Assembly (NCBI GenBank): GCA_025936175.1
Contig: JAICTV010000015.1
Span: 1 to 43,966 of the forward strand
Reading direction: 5' to 3'
DNA: 43,966 bases
Origin: Phycisphaerae bacterium
GTDB lineage: Bacteria; Planctomycetota; Phycisphaerae; Tepidisphaerales; Tepidisphaeraceae
Both the position numbers and the translations under genes were made by a program. Positions 1 through 7,710 of this stretch are shown in pieces (the first letter of the stretch is position 1; each line of letters begins with the position of its first letter). The notes below the pieces were generated by a model. The model saw nothing but the letters and a program-made list of their open reading frames with translations. It had not been told where the DNA came from and searched no databases.

Positions 1-1
1 C

Positions 2-178
2 AATCGCACCGGCGAAGACAATGCGGATGCGCACCTCAAGCGGCAGGTCCTGGGCCGCGAGGTGGTCGTCGCAATCACCGACGGCAAGCTCGATTTCGGG
101 CCGTGGGAGCAGATCTTTTACGCGGAGTTCGACGGGCGGCGGAAGAAGCGGGTGCTGGTGAAAATCATTGGCGAGTGA
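2..178 (+). CDS. yjbQ: YjbQ/UPF0047 family protein, C-terminal part
   Basis: This is the 3' end of a gene whose start lies outside the window. The visible 58 residues contain the sequence [15 protein letters not shown] followed by [20 protein letters not shown] and end in VLVKIIGE. This matches the conserved C-terminal half of the YjbQ/UPF0047 family, including the invariant acidic/His stretch and the GPWEQIFY signature. Family members are about 130-140 residues, so roughly 75-80 residues are missing. E. coli YjbQ has weak thiamine-phosphate synthase activity in vitro; the physiological role is unsettled. The next gene starts about 28 bases downstream on the same strand, with no recognisable ribosome binding site between them. 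Confidence 0.88.
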   Translation, partial: NRTGEDNADAHLKRQVLGREVVVAITDGKLDFGPWEQIFYAEFDGRRKKRVLVKIIGE

Positions 179-206
179 GCAAGACTAAGCTAAGCTGCCG
201 CACGTG

Positions 207-1097
207 ATGCGCAAGCTGCTGCCGGTGGTTTTGATCGCTTTTCTCGCTTCTCCGTCGTTCGCGCAGCTTACCACCGCCACCGGTCGCACGATCCAGATGA
301 GCGACTCGGGATGGAAGATCTTCATCCCGAGCACGTATCAGTCGCGCGGCAACGTCGCCGACCTGCTCGTGCACTTCCACGGCGATCCGCAGACGTACTG
401 GAACAACGCCAGGTACGCCAACCTCAACGCGATCATCGTCACGGTCAACTACAACGGCCTGTCCAGCGCGTATTCCACGCCGTTCTCCAACAGCGCGCTG
501 TTCGGCAACCTGATGAACGAGGCGCTGGCGGACGTGCGGGCGCAGAGCGATTTTCCGGACACGCTGCAGTGGGACAAGATCGGCGTTTCATCGTTCAGTG
601 CCGGATACGGCGCGGTGCGCGAGATCCTCAAGAGCTCGACCTATCGCAACGACATCGACGCCCTGCTGGCGGCGGATTCGTGCTACGCGACCACCGCCGC
701 CGACGGCACGCCGCTCGATTCGCAGATGGTCGATTACAAGACCTACGCGGCGGCGGCGAAGGCGGGAGGCAAGTGGTTCATGTTCAGCCACTCGCTCGTG
801 CCGACCTACACCTACGAGAGCACGCAGGAGTGCGGCGATGAGCTGATGCAATACCTCGGCATCAGCGCGACCGCCGTCAATCAGAGCGGCTTGGGAACAT
901 TGCAGTTCTACCGTCACGCCAAGAGCGGGAACTTCGAGCTCTGGGGGGCGACGGGATCGACCGGGGACGATCACCTCAAGCACCTTCAGTACATCGGGCA
1001 GTACCTGCAGTCGATGCCGATCGCGCACGTTCCTGAACCCGCGTCTTTCGCGCTGTTGGCGCTGACGATCCCGCTGATCGCGCGTCGTCGAAGATGA
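207..1097 (+). CDS. PEP-CTERM exported alpha/beta-hydrolase-like protein
   Basis: The product is about 296 residues. It begins with an n-region MRKLL, a hydrophobic stretch and a likely cleavage after SPSFA, so it is exported. The body has alpha/beta-hydrolase hallmarks: LLVHFHGD near residues 53-60, and a nucleophile-elbow-like SSFSAGYGA with Ser131 as the possible nucleophile. Late acidic and His residues occur in GDDHLKH. The C-terminus is a textbook PEP-CTERM signal: VPEP, a hydrophobic helix, then RRRR. This predicts processing by an exosortase and surface or exopolysaccharide association. A GTG at 204 lies directly before the chosen ATG at 207; neither has a clear Shine-Dalgarno. The substrate is unknown. 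No exosortase gene is in the window. Confidence 0.75.
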   Translation: MRKLLPVVLIAFLASPSFAQLTTATGRTIQMSDSGWKIFIPSTYQSRGNVADLLVHFHGDPQTYWNNARYANLNAIIVTVNYNGLSSAYSTPFSNSALFGNLMNEALADVRAQSDFPDTLQWDKIGVSSFSAGYGAVREILKSSTYRNDIDALLAADSCYATTAADGTPLDSQMVDYKTYAAAAKAGGKWFMFSHSLVPTYTYESTQECGDELMQYLGISATAVNQSGLGTLQFYRHAKSGNFELWGATGSTGDDHLKHLQYIGQYLQSMPIAHVPEPASFALLALTIPLIARRRR

Positions 1098-1100
1098 CTT

Positions 1101-1877
1101 ATGAAGTCACATGCCCGATCACATAGCCCGCCGCTTGCGGCGGGGCCTTTGTTTTTCGCGTCCGCGAAAAACCCCGCCGGCGGGCTATATGTCGTCCTGC
1201 TGCTCCTGCTCGCCGCGGCGCCGTCAACAACGACCGCTCCGAGCTACGGCACCTGCGCGCCTAGTCCCGACGGCATCGGCAGAACCTACCTGGGGCGCGA
1301 GATCGCGCAGGTCATGGGCCACCAGGCCGCCGACTGGCTCGAGCGGCCGGAGCGCGAGCACGAGGAAAAGCCCTCGCTCGTCGTCGATCTGATGGAGCTG
1401 AAATCCGCGGACGTCGTCGCCGACATCGGCGCCGGCACCGGCTACTTCACCTTCCTCATGGCCCCAAAGGTGCCGCAGGGGAAAGTACTTGCCGTCGATA
1501 TCCAGCAGGAGATGCTCGATCTGCTTGCGGCTAAGTCGAAGCAGGTTGGCGTGAAGAACGTCGAAAGCGTGCTTGGCGCGGAGGACGATCCGAAGCTGCC
1601 GGCATCGGCGGTCGATGTGGTGCTGATGGTGGATGCGTATCACGAGTTCTCGCAGCCGCGCGAGATGATGGAATCGATTGTGCGATCGCTCAAGCCCGGT
1701 GGGCGAGTCGTGCTCATCGAATACCGCGGCGAAGATCCGAAGGTGAACATCAAGCCGCATCACAAGATGACCGAGGCCCAGGCGATCAAGGAGATGTCGG
1801 CGGTGGGACTAAAACACCTCGCGACGAAGGAAGACCTGCCGCTTCAGCACATGATGATTTTTGAGAAGCCCAGATAA
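1101..1877 (+). CDS. Exported class I SAM-dependent methyltransferase
   Basis: The product is 258 residues. A hydrophobic segment (LYVVLLLLLAAAPS, about residues 29-42) looks like a signal peptide. It is followed by YLGREIAQVMGHQAADWLER and a Rossmann methyltransferase core: motif I VVADIGAGTGYF (about 100-111), the acidic loop VLAVDIQQEML, and post-motif LKPGGRVVLIEYRGE. The GREIAQVMGH...WLERPERE block is, as I recall, typical of exported planctomycete/verrucomicrobial methyltransferases, so the gene must extend upstream of the ATG at 1314. The only ATG before the hydrophobic segment is at 1101, and the codons from about 1124 to 1187 are a palindromic repeat. The true start is therefore uncertain. 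The substrate is unknown. Confidence 0.75.
   Translation: MKSHARSHSPPLAAGPLFFASAKNPAGGLYVVLLLLLAAAPSTTTAPSYGTCAPSPDGIGRTYLGREIAQVMGHQAADWLERPEREHEEKPSLVVDLMELKSADVVADIGAGTGYFTFLMAPKVPQGKVLAVDIQQEMLDLLAAKSKQVGVKNVESVLGAEDDPKLPASAVDVVLMVDAYHEFSQPREMMESIVRSLKPGGRVVLIEYRGEDPKVNIKPHHKMTEAQAIKEMSAVGLKHLATKEDLPLQHMMIFEKPR
1124..1187. repeat. Nested palindromic element at a gene 3' end and next gene start
   Basis: The outer arms are tagcccgccg (1124-1133) and cggcgggcta (1178-1187). Inside are ggcgggg (1139-1145) paired with ccccgcc (1172-1178) and tttttcgcg (1152-1160) paired with cgcgaaaaa (1163-1171) around a 2-base loop. The element starts 27 bases after the stop of the PEP-CTERM gene. It falls inside the predicted N-terminus of the following methyltransferase frame, which reads through it without a stop. 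It could act as a 3' hairpin of the upstream gene; there is no terminal T-run outside the stem. Confidence 0.8.
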
Positions 1878-1948
1878 CGTCATCCTGAGGTACTCCGAAG
1901 GATCTGGCCTGGAGAACCCAGATGCTTCGGAGTACCTCAGCATGACGT
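1877..1948. repeat. Dispersed palindrome, family A copy 1
   Basis: Two 24-base arms (1877-1900 and 1925-1948) are complementary with one mismatch; the inner part continues with atctgg (1902-1907) against ccagat (1918-1923). The core of the arm reads gtcatcctgaggtactccg. It starts at the last base of the methyltransferase stop codon. Other copies in the window are at 23657-23747, 35029-35105 and 38014-38155. There is no T-run after the stem, so simple intrinsic termination is not evident. Confidence 0.88.
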
Positions 1949-1994
1949 CTTTCGAAAACCGACGCGACTTGAGCAACCGCACGGCTGTCGTACG

Positions 1995-3527
1995 ATGGCA
2001 CGCATGATCCGATCCTTTCTCGTGCTCACAGCAGGAATCGTCTTGATGACAACCGCCGTCTCCGTCTCCGCGCAAACCACCGAACCATCCGGCGCCTCGC
2101 TCGCCTTTACCAGCAGCGATCCTTCGGTGAAGCAAGCGCTGTCGCTCATGAACGACGGGAAGTTCAAGGAGGCCAAGGCGTTGCTCGGCGCGGACGATTC
2201 ATCCGCCGACGCGGCGGCGACACAGGCGCGGGACGAACTGAAGGAAGTCATTCGCCGGACGCTCAACGATTATTCGCTCAGCCCCGCGGGTCTGCTCTCA
2301 AAGCTGAAGAAGGAGATCCCCGACGTCTCCGCCGACGATCTCGAGAAGTGGCGCAAGGCGGGCGAGGCGCAGTATCGGATGATCGACGGCCAGGTCGCCT
2401 ACTTCAATCGCGAGCCGCAGAATATTTACCTGTTCTGCAAGGAGGCGAAGGACCGCCGCGACGCCAGCGGCAAGAAGTCCGACGAGAAAGACGGCTGGAC
2501 GCTGATCAAGCATCTCCAGCACGTCATCGACGAGGCTCAGAAGACGGGGAAGACGGAAGTCGTGCCGATCCGGCATCGGCTGACGTACACGCTGACGGTC
2601 GACGGCAATCGCCCGGGCGCGAAGGAAGGTTCGCTCGTGCGCTGCTGGCTCCTCTTCCCGCAGGAATACCGGCAGCAAAAGAACGCGACACTGGTCTCGA
2701 GCGAGCCCGCGGGGGCGTTCGTCGCGCCCAGTGCGATCGACGGCAAGACGCACATCGCCAGCGGAGCGCCGCAGCGAACGGTGTACTTCGAGCAGCGGAT
2801 CACGGATCCGAGCAAGCCGATCACGTTCACGGAGACGATCGAATACGACTCGTACGCGTACTACCCGATCCTGAAGGACGAGCTGTGCCAGCCGCTGCCG
2901 GCGGACTGGAACGGCGCGTACCTCGGCGAGCGGCTGCCGCACATCGTCTTTACGCCGCAGATCAAGGAGACCGTCGCGAAGATCGTCGCCGATGAGACCA
3001 ATCCGCTCGCGAAAGTGCGCAAGATCTTCCACTGGTGCAGCGACAACATCCCCTGGCACGCGGAGGAGGAGTACACCACAATCCCGAGCCTTGCCCAATC
3101 CGCATTCGCGCGGAAGAAAGGCGACTGCGGCGTGCAGAGCACGCTCTTCACCACGATGTGCCGGATTGCGGGCGTACCGGCGCGCTGGCAGAGCGGGTGG
3201 GAAACCAAACGCTCCGGCTCGAGCATGCACGACTGGTCGGAGGTGTACATCGAGCCGTGGGGCTGGCTGCCGGTGGACGCGAGCTACGGGGTGCAGAGCA
3301 AGTCCGACGATCCGAAAGTGCGCGATTTCTACATCGGGCATCAGGACAGCTACCGGACGATCGTGAACCTGGATTACGGGCGACCGTTGATGCCTCCGAA
3401 ACAATCCTCACTCCGCAGTGAGCCGCTCGATTTCCAGCGCGGGGAGGTGGAGATCGACGGGAGGAATTTGTATTTCGATGAGTGGGATTACTCGATGAAG
3501 ATCGAGTGGTTGACGGGGGAGAAGTGA
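1995..3527 (+). CDS. Secreted transglutaminase-like superfamily protein
   Basis: The product is 510 residues with an N-terminal signal peptide ending near VSVSAQ. The first 150 residues are helical and charged, resembling a repeat region, and are followed by a beta-rich part. A transglutaminase-like (papain-fold) core occupies about residues 330-450. Its expected catalytic triad is visible: Cys378 in KKGDCGVQS, His412 in MHDWSEVYI and Asp428 in WLPVDASYG. Bacterial members of this fold are proteases, amidases or cross-linkers, and the sequence alone does not distinguish these. An ATG at 2004 (MIRSFL) is an alternative start giving a more compact signal peptide. The gene ends convergently against the RTX protein, with a palindrome filling the gap. 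Confidence 0.82.
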   Translation: MARMIRSFLVLTAGIVLMTTAVSVSAQTTEPSGASLAFTSSDPSVKQALSLMNDGKFKEAKALLGADDSSADAAATQARDELKEVIRRTLNDYSLSPAGLLSKLKKEIPDVSADDLEKWRKAGEAQYRMIDGQVAYFNREPQNIYLFCKEAKDRRDASGKKSDEKDGWTLIKHLQHVIDEAQKTGKTEVVPIRHRLTYTLTVDGNRPGAKEGSLVRCWLLFPQEYRQQKNATLVSSEPAGAFVAPSAIDGKTHIASGAPQRTVYFEQRITDPSKPITFTETIEYDSYAYYPILKDELCQPLPADWNGAYLGERLPHIVFTPQIKETVAKIVADETNPLAKVRKIFHWCSDNIPWHAEEEYTTIPSLAQSAFARKKGDCGVQSTLFTTMCRIAGVPARWQSGWETKRSGSSMHDWSEVYIEPWGWLPVDASYGVQSKSDDPKVRDFYIGHQDSYRTIVNLDYGRPLMPPKQSSLRSEPLDFQRGEVEIDGRNLYFDEWDYSMKIEWLTGEK

Positions 3528-3531
3528 ATCG

Positions 3532-3595
3532 CGGGTATCGGGTGTCGGGTATCGGGTCTGATTCGTCATACCCGATACCCGACGCCCGATAGCCG
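3532..3595. repeat. Palindromic element, family B copy 1
   Basis: The left arm (3532-3557) is built of three tandem gggtatcggg/gggtgtcggg-type units. The right arm (3569-3595) is its reverse complement with a few mismatches. It fills the gap between two convergent stop codons (3527 and 3602), starting 5 bases after one and ending 6 bases before the other. A second, shorter-armed copy is at 9458-9510 and shares the gtcatacccgatacccg loop and right arm. Confidence 0.87.
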
Positions 3596-3601
3596 AACTC
3601 G

Positions 3602-5572
3602 CTATTCCAGCGACGCGAGCGCGACTGCGGAGAGCGCGAGCGAATCCGCGGGCGCGGTATCGACTCCCTTGGTGAACTCGGTCTTGATCACGTCCGCGAT
3701 TTCTTTTTTCGGCGCGGAAAGTTGGACCGTCGCGCGACCGTAGAGTTTCTCCTTCGCGATCCTCGACTTGATCCACTGGTCATCGGACGATCGCTTGATC
3801 ATATCGGCGCCTTCGCCGCCGATGAGGGTGTCGTCACCGGAGCCGCCGTCGAGGAGGTCGTCGCCCGCGCCGCCGGAGAGGCGGTCGTTACCGGGTCCGC
3901 CGCGGAGGATGTCGCGCCCGCCGCACCCGCGGAGGACGTCGTTCCCGCCGTTCCCTTCGAGCGTGTCGTTTCCCGCGCCGCCGACGAGCGTATCGTCGCC
4001 GTCGCCGCCGGCGATGCGGTCGTTGCCCGCGTTGCCGAACACGTACGCGCCGATGATGCCGTGGCCGATGATGACCGAATCGTCTCCGCCGCCGGCGTCG
4101 ATCGAGATGCTCTTCACCTTTTTGCGGTCGAAGCCGAAGCTGGTCTTGTTGATGCTGACGACGATGCGCGAGCCGGAGCGGAAGACGAGGATGTCCTCGG
4201 CATCGTCAGAGCCGCTGACGAGCAGGCGCGATCCGCGCAGCTCGGCGGTTGCCGGCGGGGGCATTTGGAGGACCGGGGGGATGACGACGGCGGCGAGCGC
4301 CGCCGCCGGCGGCGCTGCGGGCCCGGGCGCAACGGGGGCAGCCACCTTCGCATCAACGTGTACGGCCGGCTGGGCGATGATCATCACTTCGCCGATCAGG
4401 GCGGCGGCCAGGGCACCAAGGGAAAGAGCCGGCGGTGGCGCGGGCGCCGAGACGTGCTCGGTCCTGGGCCCACGAACGGTGGCATCGTTTCCGACGACGC
4501 GCTCGAGCTCGTCACGACGCTGTTCGTCATCGCTGCCATCGCCCGCACCGCCGGTCGAGTTCATCCCGCCCGACGATTGCGTCAGGCCGTCGAGCCGGAC
4601 GAGTTGCAGCAGCGACGAAGCGGACGCGCCCACGAACGGCCCCATCGTGCTCGCCGAGGCGGACCCGCCGACGCCGGACGATGTGCCGGATCCGATCAGC
4701 GGCTGCTGATAACTGAGCCCTCCGCCGAAGGCGCTGTTGAGATTTCCGTCCGATGTGAAGCGGGCGACGAAGGGCGTACGGTAATCGTACGAATAGCCGG
4801 CGAGCTGCGCGTGATCCGCCGATTCCATCGTCCCGCGCAGCACGATCTGACCGGAATAATCGAACGCGACGCGGGCGGCGGCGCGCATGTCAAACCCGCC
4901 GGCGTCGTTGTCCTGTTCGACGAGCGGACCCACCGCGACGCCGGATCGGCCGAAGCGCCAGTCGAGCGTTCCGTCGGGCCGAAGCTTGATGACCGCGGCG
5001 GCCGCGCCGGCGTCGAGGTTGCTGCCCTTCCTCACGAACAGCCCGGAGAGCAGCAGCCCACCGTCCTCGGCGAAGATCGCTCCGCCGGAGGTGCCGCGCA
5101 GGTTTCCCCCGGGCAGCTTTTCCAGAACGCGCGTGCCGTCGTAGTCGAAGTGTTTATCGACCCGGCCGTCGGCGCGGAAGACGGTGACGGTGATCGACCC
5201 CCCGCCGCTGTCGATCACCGCGATGCGCCCGTTGCCGGAGACCGCCAGGAAATGCTGCTGATCGGGCGAGCGGTTGTCCTTCTTCGGGAGGATGTATTGA
5301 ACGATGCCGGCGGGCGCGGCGAGTTGCCCGCCGAAGGTCGTGTCGAGGGAGCCGTCGCCGTTGAGGCGCTCGATGACGTGACCGGGACGATGATCGTAGA
5401 TGGTGGTGCCGAGGCGGACGGTCTTTCCATCCGAGAGGCGGACGACGTCGGCGTGGCCCGAGTCGATGTCGGAAAGCGCGAATCGCACCCACCCCTTCGC
5501 GGCGGCGTGAACGGCCGCCGTGGAAGTCGCGTCCAGAAGCACGCGTCGCTCCAAGCCCTCGAGGTGCCTCAT
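3602..5572 (-). CDS. Large secreted delta-60/RTX calcium-binding protein
   Basis: The product is 656 residues. It opens with [13 protein letters not shown], a variant of the LEPR-XLL motif near the N-terminus of many planctomycete extracellular proteins. Residues about 60-280 carry delta-60-type repeats ([48 protein letters not shown]), probably forming a beta-propeller-like unit. An Ala/Pro-rich linker follows. About residues 510-595 hold nine RTX nonapeptides of the GGxGxDxLx type, such as GGAGNDTLE and GGSGDDTLI. These bind calcium in a parallel beta-roll and suggest folding outside the cell. The C-terminal 60 residues are unlike the repeats and resemble no type I secretion signal I recognise. 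No dedicated secretion genes are adjacent. Confidence 0.88.
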   Translation of the reverse strand: MRHLEGLERRVLLDATSTAAVHAAAKGWVRFALSDIDSGHADVVRLSDGKTVRLGTTIYDHRPGHVIERLNGDGSLDTTFGGQLAAPAGIVQYILPKKDNRSPDQQHFLAVSGNGRIAVIDSGGGSITVTVFRADGRVDKHFDYDGTRVLEKLPGGNLRGTSGGAIFAEDGGLLLSGLFVRKGSNLDAGAAAAVIKLRPDGTLDWRFGRSGVAVGPLVEQDNDAGGFDMRAAARVAFDYSGQIVLRGTMESADHAQLAGYSYDYRTPFVARFTSDGNLNSAFGGGLSYQQPLIGSGTSSGVGGSASASTMGPFVGASASSLLQLVRLDGLTQSSGGMNSTGGAGDGSDDEQRRDELERVVGNDATVRGPRTEHVSAPAPPPALSLGALAAALIGEVMIIAQPAVHVDAKVAAPVAPGPAAPPAAALAAVVIPPVLQMPPPATAELRGSRLLVSGSDDAEDILVFRSGSRIVVSINKTSFGFDRKKVKSISIDAGGGDDSVIIGHGIIGAYVFGNAGNDRIAGGDGDDTLVGGAGNDTLEGNGGNDVLRGCGGRDILRGGPGNDRLSGGAGDDLLDGGSGDDTLIGGEGADMIKRSSDDQWIKSRIAKEKLYGRATVQLSAPKKEIADVIKTEFTKGVDTAPADSLALSAVALASLE

Positions 5573-5628
5573 GCTGCTAAGAGTATCCCCAAACGCCTTA
5601 AGATTTCACGCGCGGAGGCGCGCAATGT

Positions 5629-6810
5629 TCATTCGTACAGCAGGTGCGGCCGGACGCGGGCGGGCCAATCGGGAGCTGCGGTCCATTTCGCGATGTGGGC
5701 GTCGAGATCGGGCGGCTGCGCATCGAGCGTCGGCCGCATGTCCGATTGACCGACTAATCGATCGAAGTGCTGCAGCCCCTTCCGATTCGCCGCCGTCGGG
5801 TAAGGCAGCCATTCGAAATCGTTCTTGTGTAGGCGAATGAGATCAGCGACGAGCGCGATGCCGAGACGCACGGGCCGAAGCGCCTTGGCGTTTGTCACGT
5901 CAAATCCAACGCCGTTGCAGCACTCGCCGGCGTACTTGCGGCCCTCGGGGACAAACTGCGCGGGCGTGATGCGCACGCCCGGGAGATTTCGTTGCGTCAG
6001 TAGATCGGCCAAAGCTTCGCCGTCGACCCATGGCGCGCCGATCAGTCGGAACGGCGCATCGGTTCCGCGGCCCTCGCTGAGCTTCGTGCCTTCGATCAAG
6101 CACGTCCCGGGGTAGAAGAGTGCGGTCTCGTACGATGGCAGGTTCGGTGAAGTCGGGATGAACTTCAGCTTCGTCGCCGGCCAATGCATCGAGCGCGTCC
6201 AGCCGGCGCAGCGGACGATGCGGAGACCGCAGCCGATCTTTCGCTCCGCGTTCCACAGCGCCGCCAGCTCGCCGATCGTGAGCGCGTAGCGGATCGGGAT
6301 GTTCCATCGGCCGACGAAGCTCGAAAAGTTCGTCTCATCGAGCATCGGCCCTTCGACGGCGTCGAGCTCTCCGCCGATAGGGTTAGGGCGATCGAGGACG
6401 TAGAGCGGCTTGCTCGATTCCGCGCACGCTTCCATCACGTGCGAGAGCGTCCAGATGTAGGTGTAAAAGCGCGCGCCGACGTCGGGGATGTCGTAGAGCA
6501 TCACGTCGATGTCGGCAAGCTGCTCGCGCGAGGGGCGGACGCTGTCGCCGTAAAGGCTGACGACGGGAAGGCCGGTGGGATTGTCCCGCGAGTCGGCGAC
6601 GGGGTCGCCGTCGGCGGCAGTCGCGGACAAACCATGTTCGGGGCCGAAAAGCTTCGTCAGATTCACCGCCGCTTTGCGCAACGCGACGCGCGACAGCTCG
6701 CCCGATGCGGCGATCGTCGCGACGTTGCTGGTGACCATCCCCACCCGCGCGCGGCGAAGCTCCGCGGGGACGTTTTTCAGCAGCTCATCGACGCCGAAGG
6801 TGACTTTCAT
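5629..6810 (-). CDS. namZ: DUF1343 family, NamZ-like exo-beta-N-acetylmuramidase
   Basis: The product is 393 residues, the usual size for DUF1343 (formerly YbbC). Conserved blocks include LFGPEHGLSA (about 74-83), PDVGARFYTYIWTL (about 129-142), LDRPNPIGG, and FYPGTCLIEGTKLSEGRGT in the second half. B. subtilis NamZ releases MurNAc from the non-reducing end of peptidoglycan fragments. The N-terminus (MKVTFGVDELL) has no signal peptide, so this copy is predicted cytoplasmic, suited to recycling imported muropeptides. It is divergent, across 35 bases, from a secreted Cys/His hydrolase, which suggests shared wall catabolism. The family assignment is firm; the activity is inferred. Confidence 0.87.
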   Translation of the reverse strand: MKVTFGVDELLKNVPAELRRARVGMVTSNVATIAASGELSRVALRKAAVNLTKLFGPEHGLSATAADGDPVADSRDNPTGLPVVSLYGDSVRPSREQLADIDVMLYDIPDVGARFYTYIWTLSHVMEACAESSKPLYVLDRPNPIGGELDAVEGPMLDETNFSSFVGRWNIPIRYALTIGELAALWNAERKIGCGLRIVRCAGWTRSMHWPATKLKFIPTSPNLPSYETALFYPGTCLIEGTKLSEGRGTDAPFRLIGAPWVDGEALADLLTQRNLPGVRITPAQFVPEGRKYAGECCNGVGFDVTNAKALRPVRLGIALVADLIRLHKNDFEWLPYPTAANRKGLQHFDRLVGQSDMRPTLDAQPPDLDAHIAKWTAAPDWPARVRPHLLYE

Positions 6811-6845
6811 GGTTTTCTTCGGGCGGAAATGATACGGTTTTCCGC

Positions 6846-7709
6846 ATGAATCGTCGCATGATCGCGGCTGCGGCCGCCGCCGCTTGCGTCTTTGCGATTT
6901 TGAGCGAGCACTTAGCGTTCGCGGGGTCCACCACTCAACCGACGCGCGACGACGGATCGCTGTACGTTCTCACGAGCGACCAACTTGCCGCCGGCGCGCA
7001 TCACACGCGTCATGCGGATCTCTTCTCCCGCGGGATCGACGGCTATAACCTCGCGGTCCTCCGCGGGATCGACAAAGCGCAATCGACCGCGCCCGAGGGC
7101 GGCGGATATTTCGTCGGCGTCAAGGCCAACCCGCCGGAGTCTCCGATCGGATATGCGCTGTCGCTCTTTGGAAGGCCGCTGCTCTCCCCGCCGCGCGCAA
7201 CCAGCTATTGCAGCGGCTCGTCGTACACCGCGTTGATCGAATCGCTCAACCTGATCTTTCCGGATGCCGCATCGCGCCTCTCGCCCGAGCGCTTGGAAGC
7301 GCTACGCATGCAGGAACCCGACGGCGGGCGGCGCGAGGACGGCGTGAAATTCTGGGGCCACTGGAACGACGACGGCCCCGGCTGCCAGTACGCGCTCGTG
7401 CAGTACGCGAAGATGGGCGTCGAGATCAAGCCGGCGCACGCGCGACCGGGCGACTTCATGAACATCAACTGGAAGAGCGGCCTGGGTCACTCGACCGTCT
7501 TTCTCGGCTGGAAGATCGACGGCGACGGCAAGAGGAGCGTCCTGTATTGGGCGAGCCAGAAGGGAACGAACGGCCTGGGCGATCAGCTCTCGCCGGTTGA
7601 GAAGATCGCGAGCGTGAAGATCGTCCGCCTGAACCGGCCGGAGAAGTTGTTCGAGTTCGATCCTGCCACGCCGGTCGATCGAAAAGTGGCGGGCGACCCG
7701 GTTCCGTGA
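6846..7709 (+). CDS. Secreted NlpC/P60- or CHAP-like cysteine hydrolase
   Basis: The product is 287 residues with a signal peptide (MNRRMIAAAA, then a hydrophobic run to about HLAFAG). Cys122 in TSYCSGSSYTAL precedes a helix, and His215 lies in RPGDFMNINWKSGLGHSTVF. This order of Cys, then GD, then a GH-strand is the arrangement seen in papain-like amidases (NlpC/P60 and CHAP). I infer a peptidoglycan or peptide amidase, but the match is by pattern only and no specific family is certain. Its stop codon is one base before the ATG of the nucleoside hydrolase, so the two are probably co-transcribed. It is divergent from the NamZ-like muramidase. Confidence 0.6.
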   Translation: MNRRMIAAAAAAACVFAILSEHLAFAGSTTQPTRDDGSLYVLTSDQLAAGAHHTRHADLFSRGIDGYNLAVLRGIDKAQSTAPEGGGYFVGVKANPPESPIGYALSLFGRPLLSPPRATSYCSGSSYTALIESLNLIFPDAASRLSPERLEALRMQEPDGGRREDGVKFWGHWNDDGPGCQYALVQYAKMGVEIKPAHARPGDFMNINWKSGLGHSTVFLGWKIDGDGKRSVLYWASQKGTNGLGDQLSPVEKIASVKIVRLNRPEKLFEFDPATPVDRKVAGDPVP

Positions 7710-7710
7710 C

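Noticed and set aside
3722-5749. A 675-codon open frame opposite the RTX/delta-60 gene
   Set aside because: Its translation is low-complexity and Arg/Glu/Ala/Gly/Val-rich, as expected for the antisense of GC-rich repeats. The minus-strand frame has clear RTX and delta-60 repeats and a leader.
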